Origin: JBDTVS01 sp040007095
GTDB lineage: Bacteria; Acidobacteriota; Vicinamibacteria; Vicinamibacterales; CAVVIG01
Assembly (NCBI GenBank): GCA_040007095.1
Contig: JBDTVS010000185.1
Span: forward strand, 1-64,000
Direction of reading: 5' to 3'
Length of the DNA stretch: 64,000 nt
Shown here piece by piece: positions 42,898 through 55,019 of this stretch. A model generated the notes under the pieces. That model had not been told where the DNA came from, did no database searches, and saw only the letters and a list, made by a program, of their open reading frames with translations. The position numbers and the translations under genes were made by a program. Each line of letters starts with the position of its first letter. The first letter of the stretch is position 1.

Positions 42898-42935
42898 TGG
42901 ACGTCAGACGTCAGACTTCAGACTTCCAGGTTCGA
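42898..42935. repeat. short GTCAGAC/CTTCAGACT repeats at the M16 gene end
   Basis: Words GACGTCAGACGTCAGACTTC and CAGACTTCCAGGTTC overlap the stop of the upstream M16 gene (42904), giving its last residues LKSDV. The same CTTCAGACT[C/T]CCA[A/G]GTTC motif occurs at 33921-33945. Confidence 0.45.
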
Positions 42936-44202
42936 GCGGCTGGAACGAGCCGACCGTCCGATTGGAGGGAGTCAAGACGCTTCGCGCGACCCTGGACACT
43001 TCCTCGAGCGTCACTGCGGCGATTCGCGCCGGGGTCTCGAGAAAGCTGTCGACGCTGGCGATCGTTGCGAAATAGCCGAGCTGATGCGCGATATCCGTGA
43101 TGCTCTCGTTGTCGAAGACGAGCCGCGCTTTCAGTTGCGCTTTGGCTTTCGTCAGCTCGCTGTCGGCCAGGCCTTCGCGGCGCACGCGTTCGAGCTCCTC
43201 GAGCAGCACGTCCCGGACCTCGCCGAGCGGCGTGCCGTCGGTCGCCGTCACCGACACGCTGTAGAGAAACGGGTGTTCGGTGGGCAGCAGGGCGCCAGCC
43301 ACTGAAGAGGCCAGGCCGCGTTCGACCAGCGCCCGATACAGGCGCGCGCGACGCTGCGGCGGCAGACCGCGAAAGCTCGACCAGAGGTTCAATCCCTTTG
43401 CGCCAGTTAAGGCCGCATCGAGCACGAGCATCGGGAAGAAGTCGGGGTCGCCAAAGGCCGGCGCGTGAAATGCCACCTTCAAATACGCCGTGGTCCCTTC
43501 CTTGCGAATCTCGAGACGCCGCTCTCCGGTCTGCGCCGGCTCGACGGTGTGGACTCGGGATGGAGCGGGACCAGGCTGAATGCCGCCGAAATGTCGTTCG
43601 ATCTGGCTCAGCGCGTCGTCGGTGTCCACGTCTCCCACGACGACGAGGGTCGCGTTGCCGGGGACGTAGTGGCGGCGGTAGTAGCCATACAGATCGTCGC
43701 GAGTCATCGACTCCAGATCGGAGAGCCAGCCGATGGTCGGATGTCGATATCCGTGCGCTTTGAAGGCGGTCGCTGTCAGCTCCTGATCAAGCAGCTGATC
43801 AGGGTCGTTCTCGCCGCCATGGAGCTCCGAGATGATGACCGTGCGCTCCGACTCGCAATCGTCGGGGTGATAGAGGCAATTGGCCATTCGTTCGGCCTCG
43901 ATGAACAGCATGCGATCGAGCGCATCGCGAGTGGCTGTTTCGAGGTAGGTGGTCTGATCGATCCAGGTATAACCGTTCCAACTGCCGCCGAACTGCTCGA
44001 TGATGCCTTTGACCTGATCGCGGGGAATATGGGTGGTGCCCTTGAAGTTCATGTGCTCGCACCAGTGCGAGACCCCGGTCAATCCCGGGCGTTCGTCCCT
44101 CGAGCCCACCTTGTACCAGCACCACACGGACGCGAGCGGCGCCGTGTGTTCTTCCTGGACGAGGACCTTCAGGCCGTTATCGAGCGTCGCACGCCGTACC
44201 AT
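42904..44202 (-). CDS. M16 peptidase, catalytic subunit
   Basis: 432 residues from MVRRATLDNGLKVLVQEEHT. The zinc motif HWCEH is in TGVSHWCEHMNFKGTTHI, and the downstream glutamate is expected in SERTVIISELHGGENDPDQL. The second half has the glycine/arginine loop and RLEIRKEGTTAYLKVAFHAP. It is an insulinase/processing-peptidase-like zinc endopeptidase that cuts peptides in a closed chamber with its inactive partner. An earlier ATG at 44232 overlaps the ileS leader. It is divergent from ileS (28 bases). Confidence 0.88.
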   Translation of the reverse strand: MVRRATLDNGLKVLVQEEHTAPLASVWCWYKVGSRDERPGLTGVSHWCEHMNFKGTTHIPRDQVKGIIEQFGGSWNGYTWIDQTTYLETATRDALDRMLFIEAERMANCLYHPDDCESERTVIISELHGGENDPDQLLDQELTATAFKAHGYRHPTIGWLSDLESMTRDDLYGYYRRHYVPGNATLVVVGDVDTDDALSQIERHFGGIQPGPAPSRVHTVEPAQTGERRLEIRKEGTTAYLKVAFHAPAFGDPDFFPMLVLDAALTGAKGLNLWSSFRGLPPQRRARLYRALVERGLASSVAGALLPTEHPFLYSVSVTATDGTPLGEVRDVLLEELERVRREGLADSELTKAKAQLKARLVFDNESITDIAHQLGYFATIASVDSFLETPARIAAVTLEEVSRVARSVLTPSNRTVGSFQPLEPGSLKSDV

Positions 44203-44230
44203 CAGATCATTATAAAATCGACTGACACCC

Positions 44231-47236
<3,006 letters not shown>

Positions 47237-47437
47237 GAATATCGAGGCGGGCTCCCTTCCGGGGTACTCTGGAGAAGAACGGTGAATGCCCCCAGAGATC
47301 GCCAAAGATTCCTGGAGAATTCCTCGCAGCGGTCCGTGCCGTTGGCTGATCTCTGCGCTCCGTTGCGCTCGGACTTGCAGGAGCCGCCTCTCTACACCAC
47401 ACTGATAGGAGGGGTCGGCCTGAACCGGGTCGAAGAC

Positions 47438-48004
47438 ATGGACAACACCGTCAACGAGACATCGCTCTCCCCGGAAGGCATCGACCACCAGGGGCAGCAG
47501 CTGGCCCATGCAGCCGGGACGCGCCGGCTGGAGATCTGGCTGCCGTTTGTGATTGTCGCGCTCGACCAGGCGACCAAAGCGATCGTCCGGAGCCAGCTCA
47601 GCTTGTATTCGAGCGTCACGGTTCTCCCGGGACTGGTCAATTTCACCCACGTGCGAAACACCGGTGCGGCCTTCGGCTTCCTCAACGCCACCGACTTCCC
47701 GCTCAAGACCCTCTTACTGGCGGCCATCGCGACCGCCGCGCTGATCGGCGTGGGCCTCTATGCGGCCAGTCTGACTCATCAGCAACTGGCGGCGCGTACG
47801 GCCCTGGCGCTCATCATCGGCGGGGCCGCCGGCAATCTCATCGACCGCGTCGTCGACGGGTCGGTCGTCGACTTCGTCGACGTTTACTGGCAGACCCATC
47901 ATTTCTGGGCATTCAACGTCGCCGACTCGGCGATTTCAGTCGGCGTGGCAATCATGATTCTCGATATGCTGGGGGCTCGCCCGAATGTACCCAAGACTGT
48001 TTGA
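47438..48004 (+). CDS. lspA: lipoprotein signal peptidase
   Basis: 188 residues from MDNTVNETSLSPEGI. The N-terminal extension of about 35 residues precedes four membrane segments (WLPFVIVALDQATKAIVRSQ and following). The catalytic aspartates are in GNLIDRVVDGSVVDFVDV and NVADSAISVGV. It cleaves diacylglyceryl-modified signal peptides. A strong AGGAGGGG at 47407-47414 lies 5 bases before a CTG at 47420 in the same frame, so a non-ATG start adding six residues is possible. It overlaps lgt by 20 bases. Confidence 0.88.
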   Translation: MDNTVNETSLSPEGIDHQGQQLAHAAGTRRLEIWLPFVIVALDQATKAIVRSQLSLYSSVTVLPGLVNFTHVRNTGAAFGFLNATDFPLKTLLLAAIATAALIGVGLYAASLTHQQLAARTALALIIGGAAGNLIDRVVDGSVVDFVDVYWQTHHFWAFNVADSAISVGVAIMILDMLGARPNVPKTV

Positions 48005-48788
48005 CCTCGGTCCGATCACTGTTTACACCTACGGCGTGCTCCTCGCCGCGGCCTACCTGCTCGGTCTGAAGTTCGCCATGGTTCGTGCCCAGGCGCGCGG
48101 GCTCGATTCCGTGCGCGTGCTCGACCTCGGCATCTACATCATCATCAGCGCGCTGATTGGCGCGAAGCTGCTCCTGCTCATCACCGATTTCCGGACGTTT
48201 CGGGCGAATCCGGCGGAGTTATTGACGCTGGCGCGGTCGGGTGGCGTGTTCTACGGAGGGCTGCTTCTCGCGGTCGCCGTCGCCCTCTGGTACATCCGGC
48301 GCGCCGGTCTGCCGTTGTGGACGACGTGTGACGTGTTTGCGCCCGGTATCGCGCTCGGTCACGTCGTCGGCCGGTTCGGATGTTTCTTCGCCGGCTGCTG
48401 TTATGGCAGTCCGACGACGAAGCCGTGGGGCATTGTCTTCAGCGATCCATTCGCCGCGGCCAACGTGGGAACTCCGTTGGGCGTACACCTGCACCCGACG
48501 CAGCTGTACGAAGCGGCAGCCGAACTGGTGATTCTCGGGATTCTGCTGCTCGCGGAGCGGAAGAAGGATCGGTTCGCGGGCTTCACGTTCTGGCTCTACA
48601 TCCTTCTGTACGCCATCTCGCGCTACCTGATCGAGATCTTCCGCGGCGACGAGCGGGGCACGGTCGGGATCTTCTCGACCTCGCAGTTCATCTCGCTCCT
48701 CCTCGTGCCGTTGGCGATTGGCATGCTCCTTTATCTTGCGCGCCGCAAAGCCCCGGCGCCCAAGAGCGAACGAAAACGAGCCGCTTGA
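47985..48788 (+). CDS. lgt: prolipoprotein diacylglyceryl transferase
   Basis: 267 residues with seven membrane segments. The Lgt signature GRFGCFFAGCCYGSPTTKPW is present, as are FDLGPITVYTYGVLLAAAYL and LHPTQLYEAAAELVI. It transfers diacylglycerol from phosphatidylglycerol to the lipobox Cys, the step before LspA. The start overlaps the lspA end by 20 bases, and the stop overlaps the next gene through TTGA. The lipoprotein-maturation pair is thus a coupled operon. Confidence 0.93.
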   Translation: MYPRLFDLGPITVYTYGVLLAAAYLLGLKFAMVRAQARGLDSVRVLDLGIYIIISALIGAKLLLLITDFRTFRANPAELLTLARSGGVFYGGLLLAVAVALWYIRRAGLPLWTTCDVFAPGIALGHVVGRFGCFFAGCCYGSPTTKPWGIVFSDPFAAANVGTPLGVHLHPTQLYEAAAELVILGILLLAERKKDRFAGFTFWLYILLYAISRYLIEIFRGDERGTVGIFSTSQFISLLLVPLAIGMLLYLARRKAPAPKSERKRAA

Positions 48789-49735
48789 ATCAGCGCACCT
48801 TCACGGTTGCCGAGGAAGGCGAGCACGCCCGTTTGGACGTGTTTCTCGTCTCGCTGCTGCCCGAGCAATCGCGCTCGCAGATTCAGCGGCTGATCAAGGA
48901 GGGCCGGGTACTGCTTGAGGGGCACGCCGTAAAGGCGAACCAGCTGGTGAGAAGCGGCCAGCTCGTCTCGGTTGCGATACCCGAGCCGGTCGAACCCGAG
49001 CCAAAGGCTGAAGCGCTCCCGCTGACGATCCTCTACCAGGACCACGATCTCATCGTCGTCGACAAACCCGCGGGGATGGTGGTGCATCCCGCGGCGGGCC
49101 ATGCGAGCGGCACACTCGTGAATGCGCTGCTCCACCACGTCAGCGATCTAAGCGGCATCGGCGGTGAAAAGAGGCCGGGTATCGTCCATCGGCTCGATCG
49201 GGGCACGTCCGGTTTGATGGTGGTGGCCAAGCACGACTCGGCCCATGAAGAGCTCGCGCGTCAGTTTCGCGAGCGAGAAGTCGAGAAGGAGTACATCGCA
49301 CTCGTGTGGGGGGAGGTCAACGCGGGCCGGCGAATCGACGCGCCGATCGGCCGCGACACGTCGAACCGCAAGAAGATGTCGGCGCGCGCGCGGCGAAGCC
49401 GCGAGGCCGTCACGCGCATCCTCCGCGCCGACAGGGTCCACCCGATGCTGACGTTGGCCCGCGTCGCGATTCATACCGGTCGAACCCACCAGATTCGTGT
49501 GCACCTCAGTGCCATCGGACACCCGATTGTCGGCGATCCGCTGTACGGAGGCATTCATCGGCGTGTGCCCGGTGATGCCAAGGCCATCACGCATCTCGAG
49601 CGTCCGTTCTTGCACGCGGCCCGGTTGGTTTTCCGCCATCCCTCGGAGGACCGCCGGATGGAATTCGAGAGCCCCCTGCCTGCCGATTTGCAGCGCGTGC
49701 TGGACGATCTGCGCGAAGACGAAGAGGACGAATGA
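48785..49735 (+). CDS. rluD: RluA-family 23S rRNA pseudouridine synthase
   Basis: 316 residues from a TTG start that overlaps the lgt stop. The N-terminal S4 domain has RLDVFLVSLLPEQSRSQIQR and KANQLVRSGQLVSV. The catalytic domain has the RluA motif HRLDRGTSGLMVVAKHD with the nucleophile Asp, then GRTHQIRVHLSAIGHPIVGD. Target sites are probably pseudouridines 1911/1915/1917 of 23S rRNA if it is RluD; RluC cannot be excluded by eye. It overlaps the Nudix gene by ATGA. Confidence 0.85.
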   Translation: MNQRTFTVAEEGEHARLDVFLVSLLPEQSRSQIQRLIKEGRVLLEGHAVKANQLVRSGQLVSVAIPEPVEPEPKAEALPLTILYQDHDLIVVDKPAGMVVHPAAGHASGTLVNALLHHVSDLSGIGGEKRPGIVHRLDRGTSGLMVVAKHDSAHEELARQFREREVEKEYIALVWGEVNAGRRIDAPIGRDTSNRKKMSARARRSREAVTRILRADRVHPMLTLARVAIHTGRTHQIRVHLSAIGHPIVGDPLYGGIHRRVPGDAKAITHLERPFLHAARLVFRHPSEDRRMEFESPLPADLQRVLDDLREDEEDE

Positions 49736-50238
49736 TGGCGATCGTGTTCACGGGCAGGGTGTTTTCCATCGATGTCGAGAAAGTTCGGCTGGGGGACGGT
49801 CGCGAGTATCAGGTTGAGACCGTGCGCCATAGTCCATCGGTCGTTCTGCTGCCGATGAAGGACGAAGGCCACGTCGTTCTCATTCGCCAGTTCCGGCACA
49901 GTATCGGCCGGGAGCTATGGGAACTGCCGGCCGGAAGCCTGGATCCGGGCGAATCAGCGGAATCCACGGCCGCGCGCGAATGCGAAGAAGAGATTGCGCT
50001 GGTGCCGGGGCGGATCGAACGGATCCGGGATGTCGTGCCGGCGCCCGGGTTCTGCGATGAAGTGCTGATCTATTTCCGCCTGTCCGATTTGCGCCCGCCC
50101 GATCCAGACTCGCCTCACGCGCCCGACGAGGACGAAGAGATCCACGCGCAGGTCTTTGCAATCGCGGAAGCGAAAGCCATGGGCAGCCGCGGAGAGATCA
50201 TCGATTTGAAAACGCTCTACGGGCTGACGCTGATCTGA
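49732..50238 (+). CDS. Nudix hydrolase, ADP-ribose pyrophosphatase-like
   Basis: 168 residues. The Nudix box is GSLDPGESAESTAARECEEEIAL (GX5EX7REXXEE), with the final Gly changed to Ala. Before it is VVLIRQFRHSIGRELWELPA, the substrate-loop region of ADP-ribose pyrophosphatases. The substrate is likely ADP-ribose or a similar nucleotide sugar. The start overlaps the rluD stop (ATGATG), with two possible ATG codons. Confidence 0.85.
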   Translation: MMAIVFTGRVFSIDVEKVRLGDGREYQVETVRHSPSVVLLPMKDEGHVVLIRQFRHSIGRELWELPAGSLDPGESAESTAARECEEEIALVPGRIERIRDVVPAPGFCDEVLIYFRLSDLRPPDPDSPHAPDEDEEIHAQVFAIAEAKAMGSRGEIIDLKTLYGLTLI

Positions 50239-50398
50239 TGCGGCCTCTTCCCGACTGGAGCAGGCGCGCGTACACCAGTCGGTGTTGGTCGTGGGAAGGC
50301 ATGCGCCCCAGGGTCGCGCTTGCAGCACGCCGTAGCGACAGTCCAATCCGCTGAATCGCCAGGCCTGGAGGTCTAGCGGCGCGCGCCGCGCGAACAGG

Positions 50399-52879
50399 TC
50401 ACGCCGGCGGGGGAGGCACGCCGCGCCCGGACCTGACTTCGCTCTTGACCTCTTCCTTCTTGCCTTTGACTTCCCCGCGCTTGTCCGTCGACGTCGGCAC
50501 CAATGCAAGCGCGAGCACCTCGTCGATCGCCGAGACGAGATGGATGGTCATCTCTTCGCGAAGCTCGGCGGTGAGATCCTCGTTCACGTTCTTCGCGTTC
50601 TGCTTCGGCACAATCACTTCGCGAATTCCAACCCGCCGCGCCGCCAGCACCTTCTCCTTCAAGCCGCCGATGGGCAGGACGCGCCCCGACAGCGTGATCT
50701 CACCGGTCATCGCGATGTCGCCTCGCACCGGTCTACCAGTGAGCTGGGATGCCATCGCCGTCACCATCGTGACGCCGGCCGAAGGCCCGTCCTTGGGAAT
50801 CGCGCCGGACGGGACGTGGACGTGCATCTCTGCGTTCTTGAAGAAATCCGGGTCGATCCCGTACTCCTTCGCGTGGGTGCGCAGCCACGAGAGGGCAGCC
50901 CTCGCCGATTCCTTCATGACGTCGCCCAATTGCCCGGTCAACGTCAAGGAGCCCGTGCCGGCCATCCGTGCCGCTTCGACGAACAGCACTTCGCCGCCGG
51001 CCGGCGTCCAGGCCAAACCTATGGCGACGCCCGGATCCTTGGTGCGCTCCTCCATCTCCTCGTCGAGATGCTTCGGGGCGCCGAGCATGTCGGCGACCAC
51101 GGACCGGGTGATTTCGATCGGCGTTTCGTTGCCCTCGGCGCGCCGCCGCGCGACCTTACGGCAGAGTGCGCCGATCTCCCGCTCGAGATTTCTGACGCCC
51201 GCCTCGCGCGTGTATCCTCGAATCACCTCGCGCAGCGCATCCGGCGTGAAGCGGATGTAATCGGGCGTGAGTCCGTGGTTCTTGACCTGCTTGTCCACCA
51301 GGTGATCGGTGGCGATCTTCAGCTTCTCTTCCTCGGTATAACCCGCGATCTCGAGCACTTCCATCCGGTCTCGCAGCGCCGGCGGCACCGGGTCCAGCAC
51401 GTTCGCCGTCGTGATGAAGAGCACTTCGGAGAGATCGAAGGGGACGTCGAGATAGTGGTCGCGGAACGAGTTGTTCTGCTCCGGGTCGAGCACTTCGAGC
51501 AGCGCCGACGAGGGGTCGCCGCGAAAATCCGAGCCCAGCTTGTCGATTTCGTCCAGAATGAAGACCGGATTCTTTGACTCGGCGCGTCGAAGGCCCTGGA
51601 TCACTTGGCCCGGGAGCGCTCCGATGTAGGTCCGACGATGGCCGCGAATTTCCGCTTCGTCGCGCATTCCACCGAGCGAGACGCGCACGAACTTGCGGCC
51701 GAGTGACTGGGCCACCGACCGCGCCAACGACGTCTTGCCCACCCCTGGAGGGCCGACGAAGCACAGGATCGGACCCTTGACATCGCGCTTCAGCTTTCGC
51801 ACGGCCAAGTACTCGAGAATCCGGTCCTTGGCTTTGTCGAGACCAGAGTGGTCGGCGTCGAGCACGCTCTTCGTGTGCGGGAGGTCGATGACTTCTTCCG
51901 TCCGCTTGTTCCACGGCAGGGCCACCAGCCAGTCGAGGTAGGTACGCGATACCGTGTACTCGGCAGCCGCGGGCGGCATCTTCGAGAGGCGGTCTAGCTC
52001 GCGGAGGGCTTCTTTTTTGACCCCCTCGGGCATACTCGCCGCTTCGATTTTCTCGGCGAGCTCCTCGATTTCCTTGGTCTGGTCGTCGCCTTCGCCGAGC
52101 TCCTTCTGAATCGCCTTCATCTGCTCGCGCAGGAAGTAGTCGCGCTGGTTTTTTCCGACTTCCGACTGCACCTGGGACTGGATCTTCGATCCCAACTCGA
52201 GGACTTCCAGTTCCTTGATGAGAATCCGATTCAGCTTGTCCAGTCGGGCACGGATGTCGAGCGTTTCGAGCACTTCCTGCTTCACGGCCGTACCGATGGT
52301 CGAGAGCGACGATGCGATGAAGTCGGCGAGACGTCCCGGTTCGGTGATATTCGTCGCCAGCGTCTGGAGGTCGTCCGACAGCAGGGGCGACAGTGATACG
52401 ACTTGCTGGAAATTCGTCTTGATATTTCTCGCCAGCGCGTCGATTTCGAGGCGGTCGACGTCGTTGGTATCCTCTGCGGCCTCATGAACGCGGGCGCGCA
52501 AATACGGCTGGGTGGCGACGATCTCCTCGAGGGTCAGACGGGAAAGGCCCTGGACGATCAAGCGCAGACTCCCGTCCGGCAGCTTGAACATCTTGTGGAT
52601 ATGCGTGGCGGTGCCCACCGGGTAGAGATCGTCGCGGCCCGGTTCCTCGACGGAGGCGTCCCGCTGCGTGAAAACCGCGATCAGCTTCCCATTGGCGATG
52701 GCATCGTCGATGAGGCGGACTGAGCTTTCACGGGCGACGGCCAGCGGCATGAACGAATTGGGGAAGAGGACCGTATCCCGGAGCGGGAGCACGGGCAGTT
52801 CGGGTGGCACCGCCAGCGGTCGATCTCCGCTCGGAGCGTCTTCCGGTTTGACGTTCTCGGTGTCATCGCGATCGCTCAT
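50399..52879 (-). CDS. lon: ATP-dependent protease Lon
   Basis: 826 residues. An N-terminal substrate-recognition domain (residues 25-215) is followed by a coiled-coil, the AAA domain with Walker A GPPGVGKT (residues 376-383) and the Walker B ILDEIDKLG, and the protease domain with catalytic Ser700 in PKDGPSAGVT and Lys743 in GGLKEKVLAARR. It degrades misfolded and regulatory proteins. The C-terminus has a Gly/Lys-rich tail (KGEVKGKKEEVKSEVRSG, then GVPPPPA) beyond the usual end. The dksA/traR-type gene is upstream on the same strand. Confidence 0.95.
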   Translation of the reverse strand: MSDRDDTENVKPEDAPSGDRPLAVPPELPVLPLRDTVLFPNSFMPLAVARESSVRLIDDAIANGKLIAVFTQRDASVEEPGRDDLYPVGTATHIHKMFKLPDGSLRLIVQGLSRLTLEEIVATQPYLRARVHEAAEDTNDVDRLEIDALARNIKTNFQQVVSLSPLLSDDLQTLATNITEPGRLADFIASSLSTIGTAVKQEVLETLDIRARLDKLNRILIKELEVLELGSKIQSQVQSEVGKNQRDYFLREQMKAIQKELGEGDDQTKEIEELAEKIEAASMPEGVKKEALRELDRLSKMPPAAAEYTVSRTYLDWLVALPWNKRTEEVIDLPHTKSVLDADHSGLDKAKDRILEYLAVRKLKRDVKGPILCFVGPPGVGKTSLARSVAQSLGRKFVRVSLGGMRDEAEIRGHRRTYIGALPGQVIQGLRRAESKNPVFILDEIDKLGSDFRGDPSSALLEVLDPEQNNSFRDHYLDVPFDLSEVLFITTANVLDPVPPALRDRMEVLEIAGYTEEEKLKIATDHLVDKQVKNHGLTPDYIRFTPDALREVIRGYTREAGVRNLEREIGALCRKVARRRAEGNETPIEITRSVVADMLGAPKHLDEEMEERTKDPGVAIGLAWTPAGGEVLFVEAARMAGTGSLTLTGQLGDVMKESARAALSWLRTHAKEYGIDPDFFKNAEMHVHVPSGAIPKDGPSAGVTMVTAMASQLTGRPVRGDIAMTGEITLSGRVLPIGGLKEKVLAARRVGIREVIVPKQNAKNVNEDLTAELREEMTIHLVSAIDEVLALALVPTSTDKRGEVKGKKEEVKSEVRSGRGVPPPPA

Positions 52880-52930
52880 GGCGACCTCGTTTCTCTGTTG
52901 AAAGGGTGGCTCGCCGGTAGGGGAGAGGGA

Positions 52931-52957
52931 AAGGGCCCCGCCACCGGCGGAGCCCTT
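52931..52957 (-). terminator. rho-independent-like terminator after the DksA/TraR gene
   Basis: Read on the minus strand, AAGGGCTCCGCC and GGCGGGGCCCTT form a 12-bp stem with one G-U pair and a 3-base loop, followed by TTTCCCTCT. It lies 20 bases past the stop of the minus-strand DksA/TraR gene and upstream of lon, so it probably separates the two. Confidence 0.7.
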
Positions 52958-52976
52958 GAATCGGACGCTGTATTTC

Positions 52977-53429
52977 TTACATGTCGAGGAACAGCGACGA
53001 CGTGCCGCGGCGCTGTGACAACTGACGCTGCCGTTGCTCGGCCACTTCCCTCGCGGCCTCGCAATCCTTGCAGCGAACAGCGAAAGGCAGCGCTCTCAGT
53101 CGCTTTTCGGCGATCTCTTCACCGCAGTCGAAGCAGTAACCGTAGTTACCGTGCTCGAGCCGCACCAGCGCGTCGTTGACCTTCGTCAGGGTCTCAGACT
53201 TCATCTGGATGAGGGCGAACTCGATCTCCTCTTGGATGTCTGCTTCGGTGCTCTCGACCGCGTCGAAGACGTCCGTCATCCTGCCGTGGAGCCCCTCTGC
53301 CCGAACGTCGCGCATCTTCTCCTGCACTTCGGTCTGCAATTGGCTGCGACGTTCCTCCAACATCTTGTTCAGCTCGGTATAGCGGGACCGGGCCATTCGA
53401 TCAACTTCAGCCGCTTGGATATCTTTCAT
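52977..53429 (-). CDS. DksA/TraR zinc-finger protein
   Basis: 150 residues. A coiled-coil N-terminal half (LNKMLEERRSQLQTEVQEKM, IEFALIQMKSETLTKV) is followed by the DksA/TraR zinc finger CFDCGEEIAEKRLRALPFAVRCKDC (C4 type). Such proteins bind the RNA polymerase secondary channel and shift initiation in response to ppGpp. The acidic coiled-coil tip (DAVESTEADI) is less conserved than in E. coli DksA. The RelA/SpoT gene is a few kb away. Confidence 0.85.
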   Translation of the reverse strand: MKDIQAAEVDRMARSRYTELNKMLEERRSQLQTEVQEKMRDVRAEGLHGRMTDVFDAVESTEADIQEEIEFALIQMKSETLTKVNDALVRLEHGNYGYCFDCGEEIAEKRLRALPFAVRCKDCEAAREVAEQRQRQLSQRRGTSSLFLDM

Positions 53430-53974
53430 GACCTTTCCTCCCGTGCCCCGTGGGGCGTGGCTTATGAATTCGCTGCTGGCTATGCAAATGAATTGCCAAG
53501 ACTAACATGAACCTGAGCGCCCGACCAAGGCCAATGATTCGACTGGGTCGAGGATGAAACTGCGCGACGATTCTACACCGATGGCGACACCACAAAAACT
53601 ACTGCAACACAAAATCGATTCGTAAGAACCTGTTAGATAATGACTTACTGTGCAAGCTTCAAACATATTGACCGCTCGTTCAAATTCGTATCGAGTTAGA
53701 CGCCGCATCTCGTAAAACGGTTCTCGTGGATATTTCTGACACTTGTCCGTTTTTTGAGACGTGCTCACTGTGGAGATCGACCGACTCAACTTGACGTCTG
53801 GACACCACACATGTCGACGGTCTGCCATCTGCCTACAGACAAGCCTGTCGCTCAGGACTACGGTTCCGGGCTTGGGAAGGATGTGCCGCGAGGCTCGCCA
53901 GCTCGACACGCTCACTGTGATCCACGGTTGGACTCCGCACGGCCAGCCGGGCGCGCCTATTACAATAGGGCGGC
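53430..53974. other. long AT-richer intergenic region
   Basis: 545 bases between divergent genes with no recognisable coding frame. Around 53580-53780 the base composition is clearly more AT-rich than the coding DNA (for example ACCACAAAAACTACTGCAAC at about 53590), consistent with promoter sequence. I see no confident -35/-10 pair, hairpin or RNA gene. A small RNA cannot be excluded. Confidence 0.4.
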
Positions 53975-54664
53975 GTGAACTGTCCGTTGTGCCAGGCAAG
54001 GAAGTCGCGGAGAGCGTGTCCGGCGCTCAGCCAACAGATTTGCACCGTCTGCTGCGGCACCAAGCGGCTGGTGGAGATTTCGTGTCCGAACGATTGCCCG
54101 TATCTTGCTTCAGCCCGTGATCATCCCCCCGCCCGAATCGTCCGGCAGCAGGAAGGCGATCTCGCGTCGATTGTCCCCTTCATGCGCGATCTCAACGACC
54201 GCCAGTCGCAGCTCTTTTTTCTGTTGCTGGCGTTCCTCGCTCGTTATTCGGCCAAGAAGGCGCGATACGCTGAATTTTCGGCCGATACCTACCTGACAGC
54301 GGAACTGGAGTCGTTGGTCGACGACGATGTGGCCGAAGCATTTGCCGCCCTGGCGGCCACCTACGAGACCGCGTCGCGGGGAGTGCTGTATGAGCATCGG
54401 CCGCAGGCGCCGCCAGCCGAACGCCTGCTGAGCGCCCTCAAGCCCCTGCTGGCGGAGGCGGGCAAGGCGGGGGGATCCGCCTTTGAACGGGATGCGGCGG
54501 TCGTGATGCGCAAAGTGGAGGAGGCATCGCGTCAAGCACTACCAGGTACGCCCGGCCACCATCGCGGCTTTCTCGACCTCGTCGGCCGGGTGATCCGCGC
54601 GCAGACCGACGGCGACCGCGCGACCGAAGAACCCGAAGCGGCTCCCCGTTTGATCGTGCCCTGA
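53975..54664 (+). CDS. Cys-rich zinc-binding-like hypothetical protein
   Basis: 229 residues. The first 45 residues have an unusual Cys-rich pattern, CPLCQARKSRRACPALSQQI, CTVCCGTKRLVEI, SCPNDCPYLASARD, which looks like two zinc knuckles. The rest is helical (LAFLARYSAKKARYAEFSAD and a long C-terminal helix) with no further motif. I recall similar short-knuckle proteins in acidobacteria only as hypotheticals. It follows a 545-base gap and is the first of three forward genes before relA/spoT. Confidence 0.55.
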   Translation: MNCPLCQARKSRRACPALSQQICTVCCGTKRLVEISCPNDCPYLASARDHPPARIVRQQEGDLASIVPFMRDLNDRQSQLFFLLLAFLARYSAKKARYAEFSADTYLTAELESLVDDDVAEAFAALAATYETASRGVLYEHRPQAPPAERLLSALKPLLAEAGKAGGSAFERDAAVVMRKVEEASRQALPGTPGHHRGFLDLVGRVIRAQTDGDRATEEPEAAPRLIVP

Positions 54665-54765
54665 CAACCGGAAGGGCCGACGATTGAACCCTGGTCCCCC
54701 ATGAATACTCCGGCCTGACTGCTGAACGGTGGGCTTCAGGTAAGGGAATCTGGTAATCTCTTCGG

Positions 54766-54957
54766 ATGGCCAAGCAGTGTGAAATTTGCGGAAAGACACC
54801 CGTAGTGGGTCGACAGATCAGCCACGCGCATAACGTCAGCGCCCGACGGTTCGAGCCGAACCTGCAATCGGTTCGAGCGATGATCAACGGCGGAGTGAAA
54901 CGCATGCGGGTGTGCACCCGTTGCATCCGATCGAACAAGGTCGTCAAGGCGGCTTAG
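54766..54957 (+). CDS. rpmB: 50S ribosomal protein L28
   Basis: 63 residues, standard length. The start is MAKQCEICGKTPVVGRQISH and the end RVCTRCIRSNKVVKAA. It has the four-Cys form (CEIC and CTRC), which binds zinc, with the family segment NLQSVRAMINGGVKRMRVC. It belongs to the large ribosomal subunit near the E-site. A ribosome binding site is not obvious. Confidence 0.93.
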   Translation: MAKQCEICGKTPVVGRQISHAHNVSARRFEPNLQSVRAMINGGVKRMRVCTRCIRSNKVVKAA

Positions 54958-55019
54958 CGTCAGCGGCCCTGCCAACCGATAGGGGAGCGGGCAAGACCCG
55001 GACGCCGCCGTTCAACGCC

